Both the position numbers and the translations under genes were made by a program. The notes beneath the pieces were generated by a model. The model was not told the origin of the DNA, ran no database searches, and saw nothing but the letters and a program-made list of their open reading frames with translations. DNA of 64,000 bases. Source: Deinococcus aestuarii (GTDB lineage: Bacteria > Deinococcota > Deinococci > Deinococcales > Deinococcaceae). The stretch is taken from positions 8,735-72,734 of the forward strand of contig NZ_JAHKSN010000026.1 in assembly GCF_018863415.1 (NCBI RefSeq), read 5' to 3'. Below are positions 24,022 to 40,958 of the stretch, piece by piece (within the stretch, counting starts at the first letter, position 1; the number at the start of each line of letters is the position of its first letter).

Positions 24022-25680
24022 ATGACGGCACAGGCAGGGGTCATCGACGGAAAGTACGAGGTCGTCCGCGAACTCGGGCGGGAGGGCAACGTGACCCTCA
24101 GCGAGGTGCGCTCGGGAGCGGGCGTGACCCGCCGCCTCGCGTGGTTCGAGGTGTCCACCCCCGAGGGGCGGCAGGGCTTTCACGCCTACCGCTCGGCCCT
24201 GCGCGCCATCGAGCCCGCCGGGCTCACCGACGTGGTGGCCCGGCCCGGCGCCTACTACGCGGTGTGGCAGCCGGTGGCGGGAACGCCGCTTGCCGACTTC
24301 GCCACCCAGCCCGTCAAGCAGGAGGAGACGGTCGATGCCGTGCGCTCGCTCGCCGCCCGGCTCGCCGAGCACGGGTACGCCCTGCCCGACGCGGACGTGG
24401 TGATCGAGGGCCGCGAGCCCCGCGTCGCGTACCTGCGGCCCGCCCCCGAGGGGCGCTCCCCCGAGGAGGTCGTCCGGTTGAGCGAGGTGGCCCTCTCCGC
24501 CCTGGCCGGGGGGCGGATGCGCCGCAAACGCCAGCGGCAGCCCGACGCCTGGCTCTCCTTTGTGCCCGGGCTGCTGCTGCTGGGCGGGGCCGCGTACCTG
24601 GGGGCCCAGGCCGCGCAGATCTACCTCAATCCCCCCGTGCGCGAGGTCGCGGCGGTGGCGGGTCAGCCCGCCCAGGCCGCCGCCGAGAGCCTCACGGGCT
24701 CGGGCTTCCGGGTGGAGTACACGCTGGGGGACGCGAACAACGTGCCCATCGGCGCCGTGATCCGGCAGGACCCGGCGGCGGGCACCCAGCTTCCGGTGGG
24801 CCGATTGGTGACCCTGACCGTGAACAACCCGCCCAGCCTCAGCGTGCCGCGCCTGGAGGAACTCACGGTGGCCCAGGCCCGCGCGGCGCTGCGCGACTCG
24901 TCCCTGAGCCTGGGGCAGGTGGACCGGGTGGACGGCACGCTCACGAACACGCCGGAGGGCCGGATCGTCGCCCAGGTGCCCGAGGCGGGCGCGAACCTGC
25001 AACGCGGCCAGCCCGTGCAGCTTCTCGTCTCGACGGGCGTGCGCGGCGAGGACACCTGGATCGCCGACCTGACGGGGATGCCCTTCGACGCCGCCCGCGA
25101 ACACGCCCGCACCGCCGGGCTGGTCGTCAACCGGGTGGTGGAGCGCACGAGCGACGCCCCCGAGAACACCGTGCTGGAGCAGACGCCCGCCCCCTACGTG
25201 CGCGTTCCGGTGGGCAGCCCGGTCACCCTGACGGTCGCCGTGGCCCGCTACAGCGCTCCCAGCCGCCCGGCGGAGGGCCTGCCGCTGCCCCCGCCGCCGC
25301 CCACCCCCCAGCGGCCCGAGACCCCCGAGGCCGTGCCGGGTGAACCCACCGCACCTTCGACCGGCACGGACGCCGGGCGGATCGACGCCGAGCCCCTCGC
25401 GCCCGAGAACATCCCCGCCACACCGCTCCCCGCCCCCGGGGAAGGCACCACCGGGGAGGGGCGCGCCGTGAACTTCCGTTACGTCTTCCCCAGTGACCTT
25501 CCCGCCGGGACTTACACCATCGCCGTGCGCGACGCGAACGGGGAACGCGAGATTCTGGGCGCCACCGACAGCGCCCAGCTCGCGGGCGCCACCGCCGAGC
25601 AGCGCGACATTCAGGTCACGGGCGACGCCGTGTTCGTGATCCGGCAAAACGGGGCGGAGTACACGACGGTCACGCCGTAG
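24022..25680 (+). CDS. PASTA-domain membrane protein with a degenerate Ser/Thr-kinase-like N-terminal domain
   Basis: 552 residues. Residues 10-165 look like a decayed protein kinase: GKYEVVRELGREGNVTLSEV resembles a glycine-rich loop, but the following strand (RRLAWFEV) lacks the ATP-binding Lys and no HRD or DFG is seen. One membrane segment (177-199) is followed by three PASTA repeats (about 205-267, 272-337 and 343-406), which in PknB-type kinases bind peptidoglycan fragments. A Pro-rich linker (to about 480) and a small C-terminal domain end the chain. Probably a cell-wall sensor without kinase activity. TATCCT lies eight bases before the ATG. Confidence 0.82.
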   Translation: MTAQAGVIDGKYEVVRELGREGNVTLSEVRSGAGVTRRLAWFEVSTPEGRQGFHAYRSALRAIEPAGLTDVVARPGAYYAVWQPVAGTPLADFATQPVKQEETVDAVRSLAARLAEHGYALPDADVVIEGREPRVAYLRPAPEGRSPEEVVRLSEVALSALAGGRMRRKRQRQPDAWLSFVPGLLLLGGAAYLGAQAAQIYLNPPVREVAAVAGQPAQAAAESLTGSGFRVEYTLGDANNVPIGAVIRQDPAAGTQLPVGRLVTLTVNNPPSLSVPRLEELTVAQARAALRDSSLSLGQVDRVDGTLTNTPEGRIVAQVPEAGANLQRGQPVQLLVSTGVRGEDTWIADLTGMPFDAAREHARTAGLVVNRVVERTSDAPENTVLEQTPAPYVRVPVGSPVTLTVAVARYSAPSRPAEGLPLPPPPPTPQRPETPEAVPGEPTAPSTGTDAGRIDAEPLAPENIPATPLPAPGEGTTGEGRAVNFRYVFPSDLPAGTYTIAVRDANGEREILGATDSAQLAGATAEQRDIQVTGDAVFVIRQNGAEYTTVTP

Positions 25681-25839
25681 GGGCCGTGGGGAGGGTGGTG
25701 CCGCCTCCCCTCCCGCCGGAAGTCAGAGGGGTGGCGGGTCTCGACAGGGCCACCCGCACGCCTCCTTCCGTCCGTCCCAGTTCCCTTGACGGGCCGCCGC
25801 CCAGGCCGGGTGGTGTGCTCCACCCCCCACCCCCACCCC

Positions 25840-26973
<1,134 letters not shown>

Positions 26974-27001
26974 CGCGTCGGCGGGCGCCTCCCCGCCGGC
27001 C

Positions 27002-28402
27002 TCAGGGCTTGCCGGGCTCGGCCAGGGTCAGGGTCTGCTGGCGGGTCTGGCCGCCGCGCCGCACGGCGAGCGTCACCTTGTCGCCGGGCTGGCGGACGAT
27101 CAGGGCACTTTGCAGGTCCTGCACGGTGGAGACCTCCTGGTCCCCGATCCGGGTGATGATGTCCCCGCCCACCCGCAGGCTGCCGCCCGGCACCGCCACC
27201 TCGCGGCTGCCGCCCCGCAGCCCCGCCTGGGCCGCCGGGCTGCCCGGGGTCACCTCCTGCACGAGCACGCCGTTGTCGGGAAGGTCGAGTCCCTGCCGCG
27301 CCTGCGGGCTGAGCGCCTGGAGCGGGAAGCCCACGATCCCGATGCGCGGCGCCCCCACCTCGCGCCCGGCGCGCAGCCGGGGCAAGATCGCCTTGGCGAC
27401 GTTGATGGGCACCGCGAAGCCCACCCCCGCGCTCTGCCCCACCCCGGTCGCCGCCCCGGCGGGCGAGAGAATCTGGGTGTTCACCCCGATCACCTCGCCC
27501 CGGCTGCTCACCAGCGGCCCGCCCGAGTTGCCGGGGTTGATCGCCGCGTCGGTCTGGATGGTGTTTTGCGGGATGTCGTTCACGCCGATGGGCACCACCC
27601 GGTTCTTCGCCGAGACGATGCCCTGGGTGACGGTGAACTCCAGCCCGAAGGGAGCGCCCATCGCGATGGCCTTCTGGCCGACCCGTACCTGGTCGCTGTT
27701 GCCCAGGACCATCGGGTCGTAGGCGTTTTGGGGGACGTTCTGGGCCTGAAGCAGGGCGAGGTCGTAGTCGGGGGCGGTGGCGATCACGCGGGCGGGGTAC
27801 TCGCGCTGGCTCTCGTGCAGGCGCACGGTGACCCGGCTCGCCCCGCTGACGACATGGTTGTTGGTGATGATGTAGCCCTGCTCGTCGATAAAAAAGCCCG
27901 AGCCCGAGCCCGTCGGCTCGATGCCCCCGCCCGCGCTCGGGCCCGGGGTGGGCGCCTGGCCGCCGAAGGGGTTGGAGAGCAGGTCCGTCTGCGGCGCGTC
28001 GAAGCGGGTGACGAACACCACCCCGTCCTGGCGCTGCTCGACCACCTCGATGGTGTTCTCCTCGTAGTTCAGCCGGTCGATCCGCTCCGTGGAGGCGGTG
28101 GGGGTGGCCGCTCCCGACGCGGCCGGGGCCTGCGCCGCCTGGGCCGGAGCTGTCTGCGCCGGAGCCGTGGCCCGGGGCTCGCTCGGGGCCGTGACCGCTG
28201 GGGCGGTGCTCTGGCTCTGCGGCGTGCCCTGGGCCGGGGCGCTCGCGCCCTCCTGGGCGGAACTGGAGGTGTCGGCGTTGCCGGTCTTGTTGTCGCAACT
28301 GCCCAGCATCAGGCCGAGCAGCACGAGCAGCGGCGCCGTGGACAACGCCCGTCGCGGTGGGCGCAGGGCAGGGGGTTCCCGGTGGCCTTCGGATGCGGTC
28401 AT
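27002..28402 (-). CDS. HtrA/DegP-type S1C serine protease, lipoprotein
   Basis: Envelope protease for damaged proteins. 466 residues: lipoprotein signal with lipobox LGSC (Cys near residue 36), an Ala/Pro/Gln-rich linker to about 90, a trypsin-like domain with the triad in ITNNHVVSG (His), DYDLALLQ (Asp) and NPGNSGGPLV (Ser), and one C-terminal PDZ domain (GFPLQALSPQARQGLDLPDNGVLV ... VQDLQSALI). One PDZ domain makes it DegS-like in layout. The ATG at 28402 is preferred to a TTG six bases earlier. Confidence 0.94.
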   Translation of the reverse strand: MTASEGHREPPALRPPRRALSTAPLLVLLGLMLGSCDNKTGNADTSSSAQEGASAPAQGTPQSQSTAPAVTAPSEPRATAPAQTAPAQAAQAPAASGAATPTASTERIDRLNYEENTIEVVEQRQDGVVFVTRFDAPQTDLLSNPFGGQAPTPGPSAGGGIEPTGSGSGFFIDEQGYIITNNHVVSGASRVTVRLHESQREYPARVIATAPDYDLALLQAQNVPQNAYDPMVLGNSDQVRVGQKAIAMGAPFGLEFTVTQGIVSAKNRVVPIGVNDIPQNTIQTDAAINPGNSGGPLVSSRGEVIGVNTQILSPAGAATGVGQSAGVGFAVPINVAKAILPRLRAGREVGAPRIGIVGFPLQALSPQARQGLDLPDNGVLVQEVTPGSPAAQAGLRGGSREVAVPGGSLRVGGDIITRIGDQEVSTVQDLQSALIVRQPGDKVTLAVRRGGQTRQQTLTLAEPGKP

Positions 28403-28527
28403 GACCAATTATTCCCCCTGCCGGATGTGGCACGTGACAGGGCACCTTGAGCAAGGGCTCGGAAAGGGAGATGGGTCTATCCCTGCGGTTCGGCGCCCAC
28501 CCGCTCCTCCTTGCTCGGCAGCTCAGA

Positions 28528-28715
28528 CTAGCGGGTCCACTCGTCCGGCTCAGCCCGCTTGCCGTCCACATCGACCACGCCGAAGAGGGGCCTCTCCACT
28601 CGTCGAGGCTGAGGCACAAGGCGGCGTGTTCCGCCTCCAGCCGCCGCATCAGCGTGGTCTTGCCGGAGCCGGGCAGACCGACGAGGAGGTGGAAGGTGGG
28701 AGGCACGGTTTCCAA
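28528..28715 (-). pseudogene. Truncated P-loop kinase (zeta-toxin/AAA-like) remnant
   Basis: The first 40 codons read as an intact start of a small P-loop kinase: LLVGLPGSGKTTLMRRLEAEH (Walker A at about residues 14-21), then SLDEW. Intact relatives usually continue with a segment like PLFG; here that text (PLFGVVDVDGKR) lies in another frame, so a frameshift near 28590-28600 broke the gene, and a stop follows at 28530-28528. No C-terminal half is present. The shifted remnant sits next to an AT-richer orphan gene. Confidence 0.65.
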
Positions 28716-28742
28716 GTAGAGGAGTGCGATTGCTCCCGCGAG

Positions 28743-29135
28743 GTGAAGAGGGTGGAGAGGTGGTACGTTACTTTAGACTTGCAATACGACCCAAAGAGCA
28801 AACCCAATCCGAATATCTGCCCACGTGAGTTTTGCTTCAACTGGGAAGAAAGGGGCTGGCTGACGACGAGAGGAATTCACGGCAGCCGCGAGGAGGCTTT
28901 GGGTGCCTCGCAATCCGTTGAAGAGAGCGGCTGTGGTTGGGAACTGGGCCGTTGTCATCGCTGGTTTTCGGACAGCACAGTGGACTTTTATGAGCCTTAT
29001 GAGCCAGTTTTGGATGTCGCTGGATTGCCCTGGTTCTACTTCATCCTCACACCGTCAAAGCTGGTCACAGAACTGCGTCCTCTGTACGTCCAGGAGTCTG
29101 AAGCCCTGTGGGGCGAAAGGCACTGGGAGAACTAA
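28743..29135 (+). CDS. Hypothetical protein, about 130 residues, AT-richer than its surroundings
   Basis: Not recognised. Soluble, rich in aromatic residues (about eight Trp and many Tyr/Phe) and with six Cys, a look often seen in immunity-type or phage-derived small proteins. The start is uncertain: GTG at 28743 or 28752. The product begins with a WYVTLDLQYD strand-like segment. Composition differs from neighbouring genes, and the region also holds a broken kinase gene, which together suggest an acquired or decaying patch. Confidence 0.6.
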   Translation: MKRVERWYVTLDLQYDPKSKPNPNICPREFCFNWEERGWLTTRGIHGSREEALGASQSVEESGCGWELGRCHRWFSDSTVDFYEPYEPVLDVAGLPWFYFILTPSKLVTELRPLYVQESEALWGERHWEN

Positions 29136-29137
29136 GC

Positions 29138-29170
29138 GGGCCCCATATTCCTGCTTGGGAAGAGGGGCCC
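29138..29170. terminator. Possible bidirectional hairpin between convergent genes
   Basis: GGGCCCC (29138-29144) and GGGGCCC (29164-29170) pair around a 19-base loop. It lies between the stop codons of the orphan gene and valS. There is no U-tract, so its terminator role is tentative. Confidence 0.4.
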
Positions 29171-29188
29171 ACGCACACGAAGGATGGC

Positions 29189-31955
<2,767 letters not shown>

Positions 31956-31963
<8 letters not shown>

Positions 31964-32480
31964 GGGAAAGCTCCATCGGGAAGAGGTGAGGGTGCCGGGT
32001 CAGATTGGGAAGGGCGGCATCATAGCCGTCGCCGGGAGTCAGGCCGCAGGCGTGGAAAGGGGCGAAGCGGCAGAGGAAGGTGAGCCCGGCGTCGTCCTCG
32101 CCGTGTGTGACCCTGTGCGCCCAGGCGTCCGGGGTGGTGGTCGGGACCGACAGGTGGAAAAAGTGCCAGACCTCCGCAAGCTTCCCCTTCGACCACGGAA
32201 AGGAGCCCAGGTGAACCGGGCCGCTCAGGCTCAAGCCCGTCTCCTCCCACGTCTCGCGCAGGGCGGCCTGTTCGGGAGTCTCGCCCGGCTCCAGCCCGCC
32301 CGCCGGAACCTGGACACCCGCATCCGGGTCTTCGGGGGTGTGTTCGAAGACCAGCAGTGCACCTGTCCCGCGCGTGACGTAGGCGAGGACGCGCTCACGC
32401 AGTCCGTCATGCCGGGCCAGGGCACGGGCCTCCTCGGCGGGAAGCGGGGAGCCGATCAGGGGGGGCAGGGGCTGGGTCAC
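31956..32480 (-). CDS. NUDIX hydrolase
   Basis: 174 residues with a complete Nudix box GGLEPGETPEQAALRETWEE followed by TGL (near residues 66-88). Family members hydrolyse nucleoside diphosphates linked to another group; the substrate is unknown. The GTG at 32480 is chosen for AGGAGG about eight bases upstream and because the reading frame further upstream is the T-box leader. It is the first gene behind the T-box and overlaps valS, so its expression is tied to the charging of a tRNA, presumably valine. Confidence 0.9.
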
Positions 32481-32496
32481 CGGTTGTCCTCCTGGG

Positions 32497-32782
32497 AAAA
32501 CGAAAACGCCTCGTCCGCCGGAACTTTCGCTCCGAATGCGGACGAGACGAGGCTGCTGCTCTGATCCCGCGGTACCACCGCCGTTCCGGCCCGTTTGCGG
32601 GCGCGGCACTCCTGACGCGCGTTGACGGGCGCTCCCGGAGGGGTCTACACACCACCCGAACGGGCGGCTTCTTCCCCCTAGCTCGCGGGCGACTTTCCCC
32701 GGCGGCCCTCCCGGCCCCGCTCTCAGTCGCGGCGGAACCTCCCTGTGGGCGCACCCTCCGGGTACTCCTCCCGGTCACTGCT
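32497..32782 (-). ncRNA. T-box riboswitch leader of the NUDIX-valS operon
   Basis: On the minus strand the leader contains the T-box core CGGTGGTACCGCGGG (32580-32566), which can form the antiterminator and bind the uncharged tRNA end. It is followed by a strong terminator: GCCTCGTC...TCCGC pairs with GCGGACGAGGC and is followed by GTTTTCGTTTT (to 32497). Further upstream, GACTGAGAGCGG and GGGGAAAGTCGCC resemble stem I elements; the GTC at 32693-32691 is a possible valine specifier codon (inference). Uncharged tRNA would prevent termination and switch on NUDIX-valS. Confidence 0.85.
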
Positions 32783-32788
32783 GCGCAC

Positions 32789-32794
32789 AGTATA
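32789..32794 (-). promoter_or_regulatory. -10 box of the T-box/valS transcript
   Basis: TATACT on the minus strand (32794-32789), placing the transcription start near 32782, some 300 bases before the NUDIX start codon. No good -35 is visible. Confidence 0.5.
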
Positions 32795-32855
32795 CGGACG
32801 ACGAACGGGGAAGGGATGCGTCACATGGCGCATCGTCCGGGGAGGCGGGCCGTCC

Positions 32856-33377
32856 TCACCCCAGCTCGATCAGGCCCGCCGTGAGGAAGGGACGCAGGGT
32901 CTCCAGCGTGGCCCGGGGAGAACCTCCGGCCCGCTCCAGCACGGCGCGCAGGGGCAGGCCCTCCGAGACGTGGCTCAGCGCGGCGTATTGCGCCCGGGTG
33001 ACGGGCTGGGCCTCCGTCCAGCGCGGCGTGAAGCGCAGGGGCCGCTCCCAGTCGGGAAAGACCCGCAGCAGGGGCCCCCAGGCGTCCGACTCCCCGATCA
33101 TCTGGCGCAGGGCCGGGTCGCGGCGCAAGGAGAGCGTGTGCTCGGGTGCCGTGCCCCCGGGCTCGAAGGTGAAGGTGCCCGCGTCGAGGCTGCTCAGCAG
33201 TTGGAGGGCGTCCTGTCCGGCCAGCGCCCCCGCACGCGCGTGGACGAGTTCGCCGGGCTCGAACCACAGCTCGCCCCCCCGCGCGTGCGCGATGCTCAGC
33301 CGCCCGCCCCGCCCGCTGGAGAGCAGCATCTGCACGACGGAGAGGAACGGAAATACCGCGAGGTCACCGCGAACCAT
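32856..33377 (-). CDS. DUF4388 (PATAN-like) domain protein
   Basis: 173-residue cytoplasmic protein. The N-terminal 90 residues fit DUF4388: GDLAVFPFLSVVQMLLSSGRGGRLSI, LWFEPGELVHARAG and GTFTFEPG. Such domains occur in two-component and gliding-related signalling proteins and may mediate protein contacts. The C-terminal half looks like a small winged-helix or helical region. A TAAACT box (33392-33387) nine bases before the ATG suggests a leaderless message. Confidence 0.8.
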   Translation of the reverse strand: MVRGDLAVFPFLSVVQMLLSSGRGGRLSIAHARGGELWFEPGELVHARAGALAGQDALQLLSSLDAGTFTFEPGGTAPEHTLSLRRDPALRQMIGESDAWGPLLRVFPDWERPLRFTPRWTEAQPVTRAQYAALSHVSEGLPLRAVLERAGGSPRATLETLRPFLTAGLIELG

Positions 33378-33432
33378 ATGAAGGCCAGTTTAAGCCCAGG
33401 GGGTGGGGGGTTGTCTGCCCCCGCCCAATGGA

Positions 33433-33476
33433 GGGAGCCCCGGGCGCGGCACGCTCGCCGCTGGTCCGGGGCTCCC
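33433..33476. terminator. Long GC-rich hairpin downstream of the NADH dehydrogenase gene
   Basis: GGGAGCCCCGG pairs with CCGGGGCTCCC, an eleven-base-pair stem, just after the stop codon of the 33491-34630 gene on the minus strand. A U-tract is lacking, so it may terminate weakly or protect the 3' end. Confidence 0.5.
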
Positions 33477-33489
33477 GCTCGGCGCCAGG

Positions 33490-34630
<1,141 letters not shown>

Positions 34631-34980
34631 GCGATCACTCCTGTGAATGAATTCACGAGTCGGCTCCAAGGCAGAACTCACCCCAAGGAACCGGCCGGAG
34701 GCGTCCTCCGGTCCGGCTCCAGTGTACACGCCGCGCGCAACGGACCTGTAAGACGACCTTCATATCCGGGGAGGATGTCTGGGGAACAACCGCACGCGGG
34801 GCCACACCGTGGGGCCCCGGTTCATGCTTGAATGCAGGGGTACACACAAGTCCGCCCCGCCCGCTCGCCCACGGCGCACGGGTCCTGGCCCATTCGCCCC
34901 TCTGCCGGCCGTTTCCCGAGGTCCACCCTGCCGCAGACGCCTCGCCGCCGCGCCGCCTGCCCGCCCCCCGGAGGCCACCC
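34631..34980. other. Divergent intergenic region, NADH dehydrogenase to cox operon
   Basis: 350 bases that should hold the promoters of both divergent units. Besides the Rex-like palindrome near 34650 and the CoxS ribosome-binding site (CGGAGG just before 34981), I find no convincing -10/-35 pair for the cox operon. Open frames across the region have poor coding character. Confidence 0.5.
34641..34657 (-). promoter_or_regulatory. Rex-like redox operator upstream of the NADH dehydrogenase gene
   Basis: TGTGAATGAATTCACG: two GTGAA/TTCAC half sites separated by four A/T-rich bases, matching the Rex consensus TTGTGAA-N4-TTCACAA except at the outer ends. It lies ten bases or so upstream of the start codon and would cover the promoter or early transcript. 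Rex is known to control ndh genes in other bacteria. Confidence 0.6.
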
Positions 34981-35481
<501 letters not shown>

Positions 35482-35487
35482 ACGGCA

Positions 35488-35536
35488 GTCGAGGGGTCGA
35501 GAAGTTGGGCGACCTTCGTTGTCTCGACTCCTCGAC
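35488..35536. repeat. Intra-operon hairpin between the CoxS- and CoxL-like genes
   Basis: GTCGAGGGGTCGAGA (35488-35502) and TCTCGACTCCTCGAC (35522-35536) form a stem of about 15 base pairs with one G-T pair. The CoxL ribosome-binding site lies just downstream. It may tune relative expression of the subunits. Confidence 0.65.
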
Positions 35537-35559
35537 CTCCAATGAAGGGAGGCACACAT

Positions 35560-37953
<2,394 letters not shown>

Positions 37954-37967
37954 GGAGGTTGTGGGGT

Positions 37968-38009
37968 GTGGGATGTGGGTTGTAGGAAAGAGCCCTTCCC
38001 ACATCCCAC
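37968..38009. repeat. Intra-operon hairpin between the CoxL- and CoxM-like genes
   Basis: GTGGGATGTGGG (37968-37979) pairs perfectly with CCCACATCCCAC (37998-38009). A partly duplicated left arm (GGTTGTGGG just upstream) could also pair with CCCACAACC. Same layout as the hairpin after CoxS but a different sequence. Confidence 0.65.
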
Positions 38010-38029
38010 AACCCTCCCGGAGGGAAAAC

Positions 38030-38821
38030 ATGTACCCAACCAACTTCGACTACCAGAAGGCCCACAGCGTCGACGAGGCGCTCGCCGCGATGGCGGCCAA
38101 CCCCGACCTCAAGGTGATGGCGGGGGGGCACTCGCTTCTGCCCGCGATGAAGCTGCGGCTCGCCCAGCCGCCCGCGGTGCTCGACGTGTTCGGGATCGAG
38201 GAGCTGCGCGGCGTCCGCGAGGAGGGGGACATGTACGTGGTAGGCGCGATGACCACGCACGCGCAGATTCAGCGCTCACAGCTTCCGCTCTTCCCCGAGG
38301 TGGCCGGGTACGTCGGCGACCCGATGGTCCGCAACCGGGGCACCATCGGCGGCTCCTTGGCGCACGCCGATCCCAGCGCGGACTACCCTGCGGCGGCCCT
38401 CGCCCTGGGGGTGGAGTTCGTGATCCGGGGGATGGGCGGTGAGCGTGTGGTGCCCGCCGACGAGATGTTCGTGGGGATGTTCGAGAGTTCGGTGCAGCCC
38501 GGCGAACTGCTGACGCACATCCGCATTCCCGGGAGCGTCCAGGCGAGCGCCTACGAGAAGTTCAAGCACCCGGCGAGCCACTACGCCATCGTGGGCGTCG
38601 CCCTGGCCCGGCACGCGGACGGTCAGGTTCGGGCCGCGTACACCGGGGCGGGGGAGAAGGCCCAGCGTCTGACGGTCCTGGAGGAGCGGCTGAACGGCGG
38701 CCAGCCCGTCGGCACGGGGCTCGTGGATGCATCCGGCCTCCTCGGCGACCGCTTCGCCAGCCCCGAGTACCGGGCACATCTGGTGGACGTGCTGGCAGCA
38801 CGGGCGGCGGCGCGGGTTTAG
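38030..38821 (+). CDS. Molybdenum hydroxylase FAD-binding subunit (CoxM-like)
   Basis: 263 residues. The FAD-binding motifs are MAGGHSLLPAMKLRLAQP (near residues 30-47) and the second one, GTIGGSLAHADPSADYPAA (near residues 106-124). It accepts electrons from CoxS and passes them to an external acceptor. The ATG at 38030 has CGGAGG upstream. Last gene of the operon; a perfect hairpin terminator follows. Confidence 0.93.
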   Translation: MYPTNFDYQKAHSVDEALAAMAANPDLKVMAGGHSLLPAMKLRLAQPPAVLDVFGIEELRGVREEGDMYVVGAMTTHAQIQRSQLPLFPEVAGYVGDPMVRNRGTIGGSLAHADPSADYPAAALALGVEFVIRGMGGERVVPADEMFVGMFESSVQPGELLTHIRIPGSVQASAYEKFKHPASHYAIVGVALARHADGQVRAAYTGAGEKAQRLTVLEERLNGGQPVGTGLVDASGLLGDRFASPEYRAHLVDVLAARAAARV

Positions 38822-38857
38822 GCGGCAGGAGGGACGCTGGGCGAGCGTTGCTCGCCA

Positions 38858-38914
38858 CCCCTCTCCCCAACCCTCTGCTACGCAGCTCCACGAGTCACCC
38901 GCAAGGGGAGAGGG
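38858..38914. repeat. REP-like inverted repeat CCCTCTCCCC ... GGGGAGAGGG
   Basis: CCCTCTCCCC (38858-38867) and GGGGAGAGGG (38905-38914) enclose a loop with CTGCTACGCAG. The same ten-base arm occurs inside the long repeat near 16870 and 50800, so it is a common building block of intergenic elements in this genome. Confidence 0.6.
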
Positions 38915-38918
38915 AGCA

Positions 38919-38968
38919 AAAAGAGGAAGGTGGGCCGCCCCAACCGGGAGAGCCCACCTTCCTCTTTT
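38919..38968. terminator. Perfect bidirectional terminator between the cox operon and the FKBP gene
   Basis: AAAAGAGGAAGGTGGGC (38919-38935) and GCCCACCTTCCTCTTTT (38952-38968) form a 17-base-pair perfect stem. The A/T ends give a U-run on either strand, so it can stop transcription from both convergent units. Confidence 0.85.
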
Positions 38969-39001
38969 CCCACTAACCACTAACGCCTAACCACTCACTC
39001 C

Positions 39002-39481
<480 letters not shown>

Positions 39482-39630
39482 GTTGATCTCCGTTTCTCGA
39501 AGGACGGCGCAGGCTGGCCGACTTGCCCCCGGAGTGTAACCTCCCGGCCTCTCCCGGAGAATCGGCCTTAACGGAATCGAAATAGTGGGGAGGGGGTAGG
39601 GGGCGGCCGTCCCCGGCCTATCCTGCTCCC

Positions 39631-40827
<1,197 letters not shown>

Positions 40828-40958
40828 GGGTCTGGCCGGAAGTCGGTCGGCGGCGCAGGGCCACCGCCAAGGCGAGCCCGACGCCGAACCCGGTCACGGG
40901 ATTGGCCGTGGCACCGCCGACTGCGAGGCCGGGACCGAGGCGAAGGCCGTCCTTCCCG

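Noticed and set aside
28089..29135. A 348-codon plus-strand frame covering the HtrA start region and the orphan gene
   Set aside because: The first two thirds run antisense to the HtrA-like protease and the kinase remnant and have no protein character; only the last 130 codons look real.
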